From Cryobacterium luteum (GTDB lineage Bacteria; Actinomycetota; Actinomycetes; Actinomycetales; Microbacteriaceae): a DNA stretch of 64,000 nt. The notes beneath the pieces are model-generated. The model was given only the letters and a program-made list of their open reading frames with translations. It had not been told where the DNA came from and ran no database searches. Of the stretch, positions 47,945 to 56,261 are shown piece by piece. The stretch lies in contig NZ_FOCN01000003.1 of NCBI RefSeq assembly GCF_900110125.1, positions 235,867 to 299,866 of the forward strand. Reading direction: 5' to 3'. The position numbers and the translations under genes were made by a program. Positions within the stretch are counted from its first letter, which is position 1; every line of letters begins with the position of its first letter.

Positions 47945-48744
47945 AGCGGGCCGCGAGGCCGAAGCCGTCGAAACTTCTTGTAAATTCGCACCTGCGTGGG
48001 ATCGTGGAGAGGGACTTGAAGAAGAGGTACTCACCCGAGCAGATCTCGGGACGGTTGAAACGCGAGTTCCCAGATAGGGAGGAGGTGCGGGTGTCACCCG
48101 AAACGATCTACCAATCCCTCTATGTGGAGTCTCGCGGCGCGCTGAAACGGGAACTGACGGCGTCGTTACACACCGGCCGGACCTTGCGGCGCCCGTCACG
48201 CAAGGTCGGCCAACGCGAGAACCGGATCCCCGGAATGAGCAACATTGCCGAACACCCGCCAGAAGCTGAGGACCGTGCCATTCCCGGGCATTGGGAGGGC
48301 GATTTGCTCATCGACAAAGGGAACCTGTCCGCGATCGGGACTCTGGTGGAACGCACCACCGGGATCACGATGCTCCTCCATCTACCCGACGGTTATAAGC
48401 CCGATCAGGTCGCCCCAGCGCTGGCGTCGAAGATCCAAACTCTGCCCGCCATGCTGCGGCGGTCGCTGACGTGGGATCAGGGACCCGAGATGCGGAACTG
48501 GAAAACGGTCGCTATCGACGTGGACATTGAGATCTACTTCTGCGACCCGCACGCCCCCTGGCAGCGAGGCAGCAACGAGAAAACCAACGGCCTGTTACGT
48601 CAATACTTCCCCAAGGGCACCGACCTCACCATTCACAGCGCCGAAGACCTTGACCGGGTCGCCGCGGAACTCAACGACCGCCCACGCAAACGCCTACAAT
48701 TCCAGAAACCGATCGAAGCGACTGGCGAACTCCTGTTGCAATAA
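47945..48744 (+). pseudogene. IS30-family transposase, 5'-truncated
   Basis: About 266 codons of an IS30 transposase. It has 'RYSPEQISGRLKREFPD', 'IPGHWEGDLLIDKGNLSAIGTLVER' (first Asp), 'LTWDQGPEM' (second Asp) and 'PWQRGSNEKTNGLLRQYFPKGTD' (Glu), so the DDE residues are intact. The N-terminal helix-turn-helix of about 60-80 residues is gone; the frame continues upstream only as antisense of the toxin gene. The junction is near 47940. Confidence 0.87.
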
Positions 48745-48881
48745 CCGCTTGAATCTGCCGAACCCTCAGCGGGACGGATGCCGGGCACGAACCCCAGCGC
48801 GAACGGCTGCCGCGAGCCCATGCCAACATCTGCGACACGAGCGCAGCGCTCCGGCCAAAACGGCGGAGAACGCCTCTTCGA

Positions 48882-49080
48882 TCACTGCTGTGACGGTTGC
48901 ACGCGGTCTACGATATCGCGCAACATATCGACCTCGATCCGTAGCGCACTGGGTCCCTGCGGGGTGAGCCTCACCCATGTGCGGGCTCGTCTGCCGTCGT
49001 ATCCCCGTCGGGGCACTACGCATTCGAGTTGCGTCGAGGCCCGTGAGATTCGCATTGCGCTCAGTATTGAGGGCAGGCCC
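48882..49080 (-). pseudogene. Remnant of a winged-helix regulator
   Basis: The frame reads 'RRGYDGRRARTWVRLTPQGPSALRIEVDMLRDIV', the wing and C-terminal helix of small actinobacterial winged-helix (wHTH_34/MarR-like) regulators. The upstream DNA-binding part is not recognisable, so it is a 3' fragment. The rest of the 550 bp between IS30 and 49298 has no gene I can support. Confidence 0.5.
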
Positions 49081-49254
49081 GCATGAGCCGATTTGTCGGG
49101 CGGAACGCGGTCTCCGTCAACGCGAACTCGCACGCCTCTTTCCACCGCAGATCAAACGTGGATCTCCGTCCTGAGGGTGTTCATGGTGCGGAATATATCG
49201 GAACCGGGCCGATGCCCTGGGCCAGCACGATGCGGCCCCCGCGGACTGACGTTG

Positions 49255-49291
49255 CTGAGGCCCGGCAGTGATTGCTACTGCCGGGCCTCAG
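49255..49291 (-). terminator. Terminator of the SRPBCC gene
   Basis: A perfect 15-bp stem (49255-49269 with 49277-49291) with a 7-nt loop, 7 bp after the stop of the minus-strand SRPBCC gene. No clear T run. Confidence 0.65.
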
Positions 49292-49298
49292 ATTCGCG

Positions 49299-49823
49299 TC
49301 AGTTTGCGTTGTTCGCGAGCCTGGCTGCCTCGGCCACCTGATGGTGCAGCTCTGCGTGATCGGCGGCGGTGAGCGCCTCGTCGCCATCAAATGAGTACGG
49401 CTTGCCTTCCCCGGTTTCGATGAACGCCTTGAGACTACCGTTCACGAACATGCCCCACGCGTTCGAGCACACGTCGTAGCACTCGTCCTCGGGCTCGAGG
49501 CCCTCGTGAGTGAAGGTGACCCGCGTTCCGCCGTCGGCCTCCTCGATGTCGAACCGGACGGTCGTGCCGTTCCACTCCTGCTTGTCGACGGTGAAGTCGA
49601 GGTAGCTGCCCGTGACGAGCCATGCGATGCGTCTTGCCGGTTCGATATCGGTGACCCGGAATCCGCTGTAGTGCAGCCCGGGGACGACGTAGACGAACTC
49701 GTCGCCGACGGCGGTGGTCGAGCCGGTGATCCGCCCCCACCACCCGGGGACGTCGTTGATCGCGTCGAACGCCTTTTGCGGCGTGGCATCCACGGTGATC
49801 GTCGTCGTGAAGTTCGCGTTCAT
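49299..49823 (-). CDS. SRPBCC/AHSA1-family protein
   Basis: A 174-residue START-like protein: 'FTTTITVDATPQKAFDAINDVPGWWGRI', 'GTRVTFTHEGLEPEDECYDVCSNAWGMF' with the family's Trp. These cavity proteins bind hydrophobic small molecules. ATG 49823 has a strong ribosome site (AAAGGAG). It is divergent from an HxlR regulator, with two palindromic operators between them. Confidence 0.88.
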   Translation of the reverse strand: MNANFTTTITVDATPQKAFDAINDVPGWWGRITGSTTAVGDEFVYVVPGLHYSGFRVTDIEPARRIAWLVTGSYLDFTVDKQEWNGTTVRFDIEEADGGTRVTFTHEGLEPEDECYDVCSNAWGMFVNGSLKAFIETGEGKPYSFDGDEALTAADHAELHHQVAEAARLANNAN

Positions 49824-49868
49824 TTCTCTGCTCCTTTGCGTGCCTCCCTCGGCGGAGAGGTCTCCTGA

Positions 49869-49926
49869 ACTTGCTTGATGCAAGTGAGTGTAACCCCAGA
49901 AACTTGCATCATGCAAGTGGTAGAGT
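49869..49926. promoter_or_regulatory. Two HxlR operators and divergent promoters
   Basis: Palindrome 1 (49869-49885) is ACTTGCTTGATGCAAGT with one asymmetric position; palindrome 2 (49902-49918) is ACTTGCATCATGCAAGT, perfect. Their starts are 33 bp apart, about three helical turns. A minus-strand promoter (TTGCAT at 49911-49916, 18 bp, TACACT at 49887-49892) lies across them; the plus-strand -10 TAGAGT (49921-49926) ends 6 nt before the HxlR ATG. Binding of HxlR dimers would cover both. Confidence 0.75.
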
Positions 49927-49932
49927 CGAGCC

Positions 49933-50409
49933 ATGTTGGGGAAGGCTTATGACACGCAGGTGTGCTCGATCGCGCGATCACTCGAGCTCGTCGGCGAGCG
50001 GTGGAGTCTGCTCATCATCCGCGACGCCTTGTTCGCTCGGGTGACGCGCTTCGGCGACTTCCAGCACAACCTCGGGATCGCGACCAACGTGCTCACCTCG
50101 CGGCTGGATTCGTTCGTCGCGAGCGGCATCATGGAGCGCGAAGGTTCTGCCGACTACATCCTCACGACAAAGGGGCGCGCACTCGCGGTCGCGCTCATCG
50201 CCCTCACCGAGTGGGGAAACGCCTGGGCGTCCCCCATCGAACCACCGATCCTGTACCGACACGCCGCCTGCGGTGACGGCGCGGTGCACGCGGTCGCGAC
50301 TTGTGAGACGTGCGGCATCGTGCCGGCGGAGGAGGTCGCCGTCCGCATCGGTCCCGGCATGCCGGCCGACTACCTCGCCGGGCGACGCGGAGGAACCCGC
50401 GCGGGTTGA
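49933..50409 (+). CDS. HxlR-family transcriptional regulator
   Basis: A 158-residue regulator with the HxlR signature 'CSIARSLELVGERWSLLIIRDALFARVTRFGDFQHNLGIATNVLTSRLDSFVASGIMER'. The C-terminal extension has a 'CETCG' motif and several further Cys and His, which could sense metal or redox. It is expressed from a leaderless promoter and probably autoregulated through the palindromes upstream; its target is the divergent SRPBCC gene. Confidence 0.88.
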   Translation: MLGKAYDTQVCSIARSLELVGERWSLLIIRDALFARVTRFGDFQHNLGIATNVLTSRLDSFVASGIMEREGSADYILTTKGRALAVALIALTEWGNAWASPIEPPILYRHAACGDGAVHAVATCETCGIVPAEEVAVRIGPGMPADYLAGRRGGTRAG

Positions 50410-50744
50410 TCGAATCCCGCGGCCGCTGGGACTCGTCACGGAGAACCCACTCTCTCACCCTCGTCCCGCAAGCCGGACGTCGAACGCGACAGATCTGGGG
50501 CCAAAGCATCTGGCGGCCGAGTGCGCCGACGTTGTGTCACAGGGGGACCTCACCGGGACGAACGCTGGTGACCACTGTGGGACCTACTGCGCGACGCGAC
50601 ACCTGCGCGACCGCGCTGGCTTTCCCGACAAGGTGGCGCCCAGTGGGGCGATTTCTGCTTCTTCCGCGGCGATTCAGATGACCTCGACACTTTCGCGTCG
50701 ATTTCCAGCCTTCGGGGTCGGACTGGTGGGGCCTCCAGGGTTGG
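50410..50744. other. Gene-free stretch between HxlR and the isomerase pseudogene
   Basis: About 335 bp without a recognisable gene or hairpin. Short frames on the plus strand have no ribosome site. Confidence 0.5.
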
Positions 50745-51384
50745 TCAGTGGTTGCGGAGGCGCTCCGTGAGGATGGCCACGCCTGACCCGGTGAGGTTGT
50801 GCAGGTGTGCGGCGCGTCCCGCCATCACCATGACGAGGTCGAGGACCGGACCGGACCGGACCGGACACCTCTGGCCCAACACCGTGGCAAAAGGGGAGTT
50901 GGTCGCACTCAGGGCGATCCCCTTGGCGGTCGTGTGTGACGCCACGGCGAAGTCTCTGGCTGCGTAGTTCTCGGCTACGAATGTCACGGTGTCCACCTGC
51001 GGTGTCGTTGTGATGCCGAGTGGTCTTCGAATGTCAGCGCCGTGCACGATGACCTCGCCGAGCCATGCCCAAGTCGCGTTGGAGGGTTCAATGCGGTTGG
51101 GGATTGCAGCTGTGAAGTGTTGACGGGGAGCCGCCGAGGTGTTCGTCGAGTCGGCGGCGATTGTGCAAGTCGGCGTTGAATCTGGACCCGATTATGCTGC
51201 GCAGCCAGCGCCACCTGCCGATGGAGGCGGCGGCGGTGAGGTGGGCGAGAGTCTCCTCCACGGTCCAAGATCCGCATTGGGCTTGTGTGCGGCAGTCGCG
51301 CTCGGTAAGGGTGCCGAGGTCAGCGGCCAGTCGTTCTCGTTCTTGACCGATCGCCGACCACTGTCGGTCCTTGATCCAGTCCAT
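50745..51384 (-). pseudogene. Maleylpyruvate isomerase-family gene broken by frameshift
   Basis: The 5' part (51384 to about 51125) encodes 'LTERDCRTQAQCGSWTVEETLAHLTAAASIGRWRWL', with the family's metal-binding His; the 3' part (about 51130 to 50745) in another frame encodes 'FTAAIPNRIEPSNATWAWLGEVIVHGADIRRPLGI' and 'VLDLVMVMAGRAAHLHNLTG'. The two halves together match one mycothiol-dependent enzyme of about 205 residues. A GGACC pentamer repeat (50843-50866) sits at a second place where the frame looks disturbed. Confidence 0.83.
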
Positions 51385-51448
51385 CCGCGACCCCCGTCTT
51401 GTTATGAAAAGTGATTTGTACTACTTCAGTAGCAGCTTGGCTGCCGTC

Positions 51449-52120
51449 CTACAACTTCGTGGCATCCACCAACATTTGGACCGCGTGTTGGTGGCCCGTG
51501 ATCGCGATGTCGTCTTCACTTTCAAGGGATGCTCCGCCAATGATGACCGCTTTCCATGCCCTGGTGGTGCTGTTCACAACCGCGTCGACGGCGCCGACGA
51601 CGGTAGTCTTCGTAACCGTAGAACCTGTGGTTGTCATCGTGGCCAGGTACTCCACGGGCTCCCGCTCGGAGTCGCGCGAGTCGCTCAGCTTCAGGGCAAC
51701 ACTGCTCTCTGGCCCACCTTCGGGCAATCGGCGTGCGTGCGCCCGCATTGCCAGCACGAGGGTGTCGGGTCCCATGTCAGCCTCGAACGGCAGACGAGGA
51801 GATTGGGCAGCCCATATTGACAGTGCGGTATTGACGGCTTCCAGACCGCGTCCCCACTCTGAGAGGCCATAGACCATCACCCTCGCCGGTGCCGGCAGTG
51901 AGGTCCGCATGACAATGCCGGTTTCTTCGAGGTCCTGCAGCCGATGCGTGAGCACGGCCGGACCGATACCCGGGATGTCGCGTTGGAGGTCGAGAAAGCG
52001 TTTGGGCCCCAGCAGCAGCTCCCGCACCACGATGAAGGCCCATCTCTCCCCGATCAAGTCAAGGGCATGCGCCGATGCACATCCGTCGTTATAGGAACCA
52101 TAGGACCTTCTCGCAGCCAT
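51449..52120 (-). CDS. HxlR-type regulator with C-terminal SCP2-like domain
   Basis: A 223-residue regulator: an HxlR winged helix (residues about 10-105; 'ALDLIGERWAFIVVRELLLGPKRFLDLQRDIPGIGPAVLTHRLQDLEETGIV') and a C-terminal sterol-carrier-like domain (about 120-220) that could bind a lipophilic ligand. TAATAT on the minus strand lies 6 nt before the ATG, again a leaderless start. It is divergent from the intact maleylpyruvate isomerase operon and probably controls it. Confidence 0.87.
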   Translation of the reverse strand: MAARRSYGSYNDGCASAHALDLIGERWAFIVVRELLLGPKRFLDLQRDIPGIGPAVLTHRLQDLEETGIVMRTSLPAPARVMVYGLSEWGRGLEAVNTALSIWAAQSPRLPFEADMGPDTLVLAMRAHARRLPEGGPESSVALKLSDSRDSEREPVEYLATMTTTGSTVTKTTVVGAVDAVVNSTTRAWKAVIIGGASLESEDDIAITGHQHAVQMLVDATKL

Positions 52121-52126
52121 GCTCCC

Positions 52127-52155
52127 ATATTACTACTTGCAAAGGAGTGTACACT
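52127..52155. promoter_or_regulatory. Promoter and palindrome between the HxlR-like and isomerase genes
   Basis: The minus-strand -10 TAATAT is at 52127-52132. A perfect 10-bp palindrome AGTGTACACT (52146-52155) lies in the 52-bp gap and is a candidate operator for the divergent regulator. Confidence 0.5.
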
Positions 52156-52172
52156 ACTAAAACAATAGCGAC

Positions 52173-52823
52173 ATGGCGAATCCATCCAGCTCTGAAATCT
52201 GGTCTGTTGTCCATGACGAGCGCCAGTCACTGGTCGACGACCTCAAATCGCTCGAAACGAACAAGTGGTGCACGCCGTCACTGTGTCCTGGTTGGGATGT
52301 CCACGACGTTCTGGCTCACCTCCTCGATTCAGCCAAGACCACCCGCCTAAGCTTCCTGCGTCGCATGGTGGCGGCTGGTCTTGACTTTGATCGTGACAAC
52401 GCCGTCGGGATCACGCGGGAGAAGGCGACAGCTGCCGAAGACACATTGAGCGCGTTCAGGGCAGTATGCGCCCACACCACCACACCCCCGGCGGCCTTGG
52501 CCACTCGATTGGTAGAGGCTTTCGTGCATGGTGAAGACATACGTCGCCCCCTCAAGATCGGTCGCAATTACCCGCCAGTGCATGTCGCCGAGGCACTCGC
52601 CTACCAGGTGAAGACAAGCGTCAAGATAGGCGGCGGTAAGGAGCCGGCTCAGGGGTGGCACCTGATCGCCACCGACGCACCTTTCGAGCACGGAGCCGGC
52701 CCTAAGGTTTACGGCCCCGCCATCGCTCTCCTGCTCGCTGTGTCGGGCAGACCCGTCGGAGCTGATGAACTCACCGGGCCTGGAGCCCACAGCTTTGTGA
52801 CAGAAGCAAGCGAGGAATCGTAA
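52173..52823 (+). CDS. Maleylpyruvate isomerase-family mycothiol-dependent protein
   Basis: A 216-residue DinB-fold protein of the mycothiol-dependent maleylpyruvate isomerase group. The three metal ligands are visible: His in 'CPGWDVHDVLAHLLDSA', and Glu and His in 'LVEAFVHGEDIRRPL'. These proteins use mycothiol for isomerisation or conjugation of electrophiles; the substrate here is unknown. The stop overlaps the next start by one base (TAATG). Confidence 0.87.
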   Translation: MANPSSSEIWSVVHDERQSLVDDLKSLETNKWCTPSLCPGWDVHDVLAHLLDSAKTTRLSFLRRMVAAGLDFDRDNAVGITREKATAAEDTLSAFRAVCAHTTTPPAALATRLVEAFVHGEDIRRPLKIGRNYPPVHVAEALAYQVKTSVKIGGGKEPAQGWHLIATDAPFEHGAGPKVYGPAIALLLAVSGRPVGADELTGPGAHSFVTEASEES

Positions 52824-53116
52824 TGACAACCCCCGAACACCCCGACCAGACACTCGATGTCACGTTCACGGCCACGGTCATCGCCCATTCCAACAGCGGC
52901 TGGCCCTGCGTCCAGATAGCCGACTCCGCCGAATTCTTCGGCACCGGCAAAGCGGTCAAAATTAGTGGCACCGTCGACGGACACCCATACGAAGCCACGA
53001 TGCTACCCGTCGGTGGTGGCATACACATGATGCCGCTACGAGCGGCGTTCCGGAAGCTTCTCGCGAAGAGCGTGGGCGACGACGTTACCGTGCACCTGAA
53101 CGCCCGGCTCGCGTGA
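52823..53116 (+). CDS. DUF1905 family protein
   Basis: A 97-residue beta-rich protein. The DUF1905 marks are 'FTATVIAHSNSGWPCVQI', 'GKAVKISGTVDGHPYEATMLPVGGGIHMMPLRAAFRKLLAKSVGDDVTVHL'. Function unknown. It is translationally coupled to the isomerase gene and in one operon with it. Confidence 0.85.
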   Translation: MTTPEHPDQTLDVTFTATVIAHSNSGWPCVQIADSAEFFGTGKAVKISGTVDGHPYEATMLPVGGGIHMMPLRAAFRKLLAKSVGDDVTVHLNARLA

Positions 53117-53159
53117 ACGTTCACTAAACAAAGCATCCCCTTCGAAACAGGAGAACTTG

Positions 53160-53879
53160 ATGAAAAACACGATCATCGGCGCCAATCCCCGAGCGTCCAT
53201 CTTGGACGCGCCCGGAGTACGCCTGTGGTACAAAATCCGCGGGCGGGGACCGCGATGCCCCCACTCGACCAGCTTCTGCCGGATCGAGATGTTCAACGCG
53301 CCGTCCCCGAGGCATTGCCGTAGATCACATGACCGCCGCTTCGATCCGAGGATGCCACACGTAGTCCCGCCACAACAAGATTCCGCCCGCAAGAGGAACC
53401 CTGACTGGAACGATGTTTTGTCGGTTGTGGCTGGAGTGGATGCCGTGTTGAGCACTGTTGGAATCGGGTCATCAAAGACTCCCACGACGTTGTACTCGGA
53501 AGGCACACGAAACCTGCTCGACGGGATAAGCAAGCACGGGGTTCAACGAATCGTAATCATATCGCCAGGAGTCGCCGAACACTGGGCCCATCAGGGGCCG
53601 CTCAAGCTTTGGGTTGCGCTTCCGTTGCTGCAGAAATTCCTCGGCGCAACATACGACGATATGCGCCGCATGGACGTCGTGCTCTGGGAAAGCCACGCGC
53701 GGTGGACGGCAATTGGTGCACAACGAATCAGGACCGCACCTGGCAAGGGTAAATGCCGACTCGCTGGCCAACCGCTACCGCGCGGGTGGGTGATCACAGA
53801 AGCAGACATGGCAACCGCAATGCTAGACATCATTGAACGCGATGACCTGAGTGGACTACACATCTACATCGCCAACTAG
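53160..53879 (+). pseudogene. Chimeric frame: alpha/beta-hydrolase start joined to an SDR body
   Basis: The frame is open for 239 codons but joins two unrelated genes. Residues 1-30 ('ANPRASILDAPGVRLWYKIRGRGP') are the N-terminus of an alpha/beta hydrolase and lack all catalytic motifs. From about residue 80 it reads as the middle and end of an NAD(P)H-binding SDR ('VAGVDAVLSTVGIG', 'GVQRIVIISPGVAEHW', 'RMDVVLWESHARWTAI'), whose GxxGxxG dinucleotide site is missing. The joint between (about 53250-53400) is not similar to either. It has a ribosome site (ggag) and may still be expressed. Confidence 0.7.
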
Positions 53880-53985
53880 AGAACGCGACATAGGCCGAAA
53901 TGTAGAAAATCAATACCGGAAGGCGCTTACGGATTGTCCCTTAGGGGAACCATGAACGGACCGCTTGCAGGTGTCACTATTGCCA

Positions 53986-55227
53986 TTATGAGCGGACTGC
54001 CGCCCTTCCCTGGGGGATGCTGCTCTTGGCACGCGCCGTTTGAGTGGGAATCCGGACGGCCACGGCACTTAGGATGAGGCCAAGCACGGTGAACCCGGCG
54101 CCAGCAAATCCGCCCCAACGCATCATCCCGGTTGCAACTGCGACCCCTCCGAGTGCGGCACCTATGGCGTTGGCCAGATTGAACGCTCCGACGTTCACCG
54201 CAAGCGCTAATGACGGTGCGGCGGCGGCATGACGCATAACGAGGGATTGCAAGGGTGCGATCGTAGCGGTCGACAGCAACCCCAGCATCACGACCAGGGC
54301 CACCATAGCGGTCGGTATTTCAGCGGCCAGCGGGAACACGAAAAGGGTAATGATGAGGGCAATGAAGACTCCAGTTAGAGTGCGACCGAGTGCCCGATCA
54401 GCTAGGCGTCCTGCTACGAGGTTGCCGACGACCCCGCCGATGCCATAGGCCATCAGCAGTACCGGTATGGCGCCTGCGACGATGCCTGTCACGTCAGTCA
54501 GGAGCGGTACGAGGTAAGTAAACACGATGCCTACTCCTGCGAATCCGACTACGGTGGTCGACACGGCCAATAATACCGGCTTCCGCAGTAGCGCTCGGAT
54601 CTCATCGACGATGCCTGTTGTGGGCGCTGGGGTGCGGGGCATCGCCCACGCCAGCAGCAACAAGCCAATGAGTGCGACGCCAGCGATCACAACAAACGGA
54701 AGCCGCCAATTCGTGCCTCCGCCTAGCAGCACTCCTAACGGCACCCCCAGCACAGTGGCCAGGGTCAATCCGGAGGTCACGATTGCGACGGCCTGCCCGG
54801 ACTTCGCTGGCCCCATCGCTTTGGTCGCGGTGATCAGACCGATTGCAAACAGTGTTGCCTGGCTGCAGGCGGAAACGACGCGTCCGATCATGACCCAACC
54901 GAACGCGGGGGCGATTACAGTCAGCGTGGTACCGGCGATGAATACGACGGCTAGACCCAGTGCCAGTCCTTTTCGCGGCAGGCGAGCAGTGAGCACGGTG
55001 ATGATTGGTCCGCCGATAGCTACCCCGAGTGCGTAGGCGGTGACCGTCTGGCCTGCGGTGGCGATATCGACCGACAAGTCGACGGCAAAAAGAGGCAGCA
55101 TGCCTGCGACGAGATACTCTGCCGTGCCAGTGCAAAACACCAACAGCACGAATCCGGTCAGCACGACTGCCGGGCGTGCAGCACGGTCAAGTGGGGGACT
55201 TCGAAGGACGAATTTTTCATTGTTCAC
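53986..55227 (-). CDS. MFS drug-exporter-like transporter (DHA1/AraJ type)
   Basis: A 413-residue transporter with 12 membrane segments. Motif A-like sequence is 'ITVLTARLPRKGLALGLAVVF', and the N-terminus reads 'VVLTGFVLLVFCTGTAEYLVAGMLPLFAVDL', as in the Cmx/AraJ group. The start GTG 55227 is preferred; the frame upstream is antisense of the MerR gene. It is divergent from a MerR regulator with a MerR-style promoter between, so it probably exports the compound the regulator senses. Confidence 0.88.
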   Translation of the reverse strand: MNNEKFVLRSPPLDRAARPAVVLTGFVLLVFCTGTAEYLVAGMLPLFAVDLSVDIATAGQTVTAYALGVAIGGPIITVLTARLPRKGLALGLAVVFIAGTTLTVIAPAFGWVMIGRVVSACSQATLFAIGLITATKAMGPAKSGQAVAIVTSGLTLATVLGVPLGVLLGGGTNWRLPFVVIAGVALIGLLLLAWAMPRTPAPTTGIVDEIRALLRKPVLLAVSTTVVGFAGVGIVFTYLVPLLTDVTGIVAGAIPVLLMAYGIGGVVGNLVAGRLADRALGRTLTGVFIALIITLFVFPLAAEIPTAMVALVVMLGLLSTATIAPLQSLVMRHAAAAPSLALAVNVGAFNLANAIGAALGGVAVATGMMRWGGFAGAGFTVLGLILSAVAVRIPTQTARAKSSIPQGRAAVRS

Positions 55228-55231
55228 TCTG

Positions 55232-55264
55232 ATAGCATCAACTCTCACATCAATGAGAAGGCAA
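55232..55264 (-). promoter_or_regulatory. MerR-type promoter of the MFS gene
   Basis: On the minus strand TTGCCT (55259-55264) and TGCTAT (55232-55237) are 21 bp apart, longer than the normal 17, and the spacer holds the dyad TCTCA-6-TGAGA (55243-55258). Overlong spacers with an internal dyad are the mark of MerR-activated promoters. Confidence 0.6.
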
Positions 55265-55290
55265 GCTCGCCGATAGGAGTCGCTGGTCAC

Positions 55291-55653
55291 GTGCGAATTT
55301 CTGAAGTTGCTGGACGCTCTGGAGTGCCTGCCAGGCTGCTTCGTTACTACGAAGAACAGGGCCTCCTCAACCCGCTGCGCAATCCATCGGGATACCGCGA
55401 CTATACGGATCAAGATATCGAACTCGTTCGCCGGATCCGCCACTTGCTTAATGCCGGGCTCAGCACAGCGACGATCCGAACGGTGTTGCCCTGCCTGACA
55501 GACCGAGCAGGACGCCTGGCTCCAATCTGCACCGACCTCATTGAGGACCTCAAACGCGAACAAATTCGCATTGAAGCCTCCATCGACACCCTCAAGCAAT
55601 CCCGTGATGCCATCGAGGAAGTCATCGCCGCCGGCGTGTCCCTGTCCGGATGA
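55291..55653 (+). CDS. MerR-family regulator (MFS-linked)
   Basis: A 120-residue MerR protein: a winged helix ('ISEVAGRSGVPARLLRYYEEQGLLNPLRNPSGYRDYTDQDIELVRRIRHLLNAG') and a dimerisation coiled coil ending without a large sensor domain. Cys residues at 'VLPCLTD' and 'PICTDL' might sense redox or metals. Start GTG 55291, with taggag upstream. It likely activates the divergent MFS gene. Confidence 0.87.
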   Translation: MRISEVAGRSGVPARLLRYYEEQGLLNPLRNPSGYRDYTDQDIELVRRIRHLLNAGLSTATIRTVLPCLTDRAGRLAPICTDLIEDLKREQIRIEASIDTLKQSRDAIEEVIAAGVSLSG

Positions 55654-55798
55654 TGAGCTTTGCGGCGCGCTCGCTAGCGAAAAGTCGCGCGCCCCGAGGA
55701 CATGTCCGCGGTATGCCCCATTTTGAGACGACGCAGAATCACCCCATTCCTCGCTGGGCTCTACTGCGTCGCCGGGACTGCCCAGCGACGTGACGACA

Positions 55799-56236
55799 TC
55801 ATCCGAACAGACCTGGAAGGGCTTCGCAAGGCGCTTTGCCTTCGGCTCGGGCAGGATGGCGGGCATCTGGACCCGAGTTGATGAGGGCTTCGAGGCCTTC
55901 TCGAGTGCTCACGAGGTCTGCGATACGCGCGTCATAGGCCTTCAGGTGCTCCACTAGGACCGGCGTCGCACATGGCTCGAGGCGTCCTGGCTCGGAGACG
56001 CAGTCGATGAGTTCCAGAATCGTGCGGGTCGGCAGCCCAACGCCCAGGAGAGAACGGATGGCGCGCACTCTTTCCACCGCAGCCGGGTCGAAAAGCCGCT
56101 GGCCCGAAGCAGACCGGTCGGCGGCCAAGAGACCTCTACTTTGGTAGTACCGGAGAAGCCGCGGCCCGACTCCGGTGAGCGCCGACAACTCGCCAATGCG
56201 AAGCATTTCGTGCGGAGCAGGCTTTGCCTCTGACAC
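55799..56236 (-). CDS. MerR-family regulator (aminotransferase-linked)
   Basis: A 145-residue MerR protein: 'MLRIGELSALTGVGPRLLRYYQSRGLLAADRSASGQRLFDPAAVERVRAIRSLLGVGL' and a C-terminal coil with 'CVSEPGRLEPCATPVLVEHL'. The start is uncertain: GTG 56236 has a ribosome site (GAGGTG, 6 nt), while ATG 56206 gives the more usual N-terminus and ATG 56263 would overlap the divergent gene. It faces the other MerR gene tail to tail over 145 bp. It probably activates the divergent aminotransferase-like gene. Confidence 0.85.
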   Translation of the reverse strand: MSEAKPAPHEMLRIGELSALTGVGPRLLRYYQSRGLLAADRSASGQRLFDPAAVERVRAIRSLLGVGLPTRTILELIDCVSEPGRLEPCATPVLVEHLKAYDARIADLVSTREGLEALINSGPDARHPARAEGKAPCEALPGLFG

Positions 56237-56261
56237 TAATGTCACCTCATACCCTTCAGTC
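56224..56261 (+). promoter_or_regulatory. MerR-type leaderless promoter of the aminotransferase-like gene
   Basis: TTGCCT (56224-56229), a 20-bp spacer and TACCCT (56250-56255), then 6 nt to the ATG. The spacer contains the dyad TGACA-4-TGTCA (56231-56244). A 19-20 bp spacer with a dyad is characteristic of MerR-activated promoters. Confidence 0.68.
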
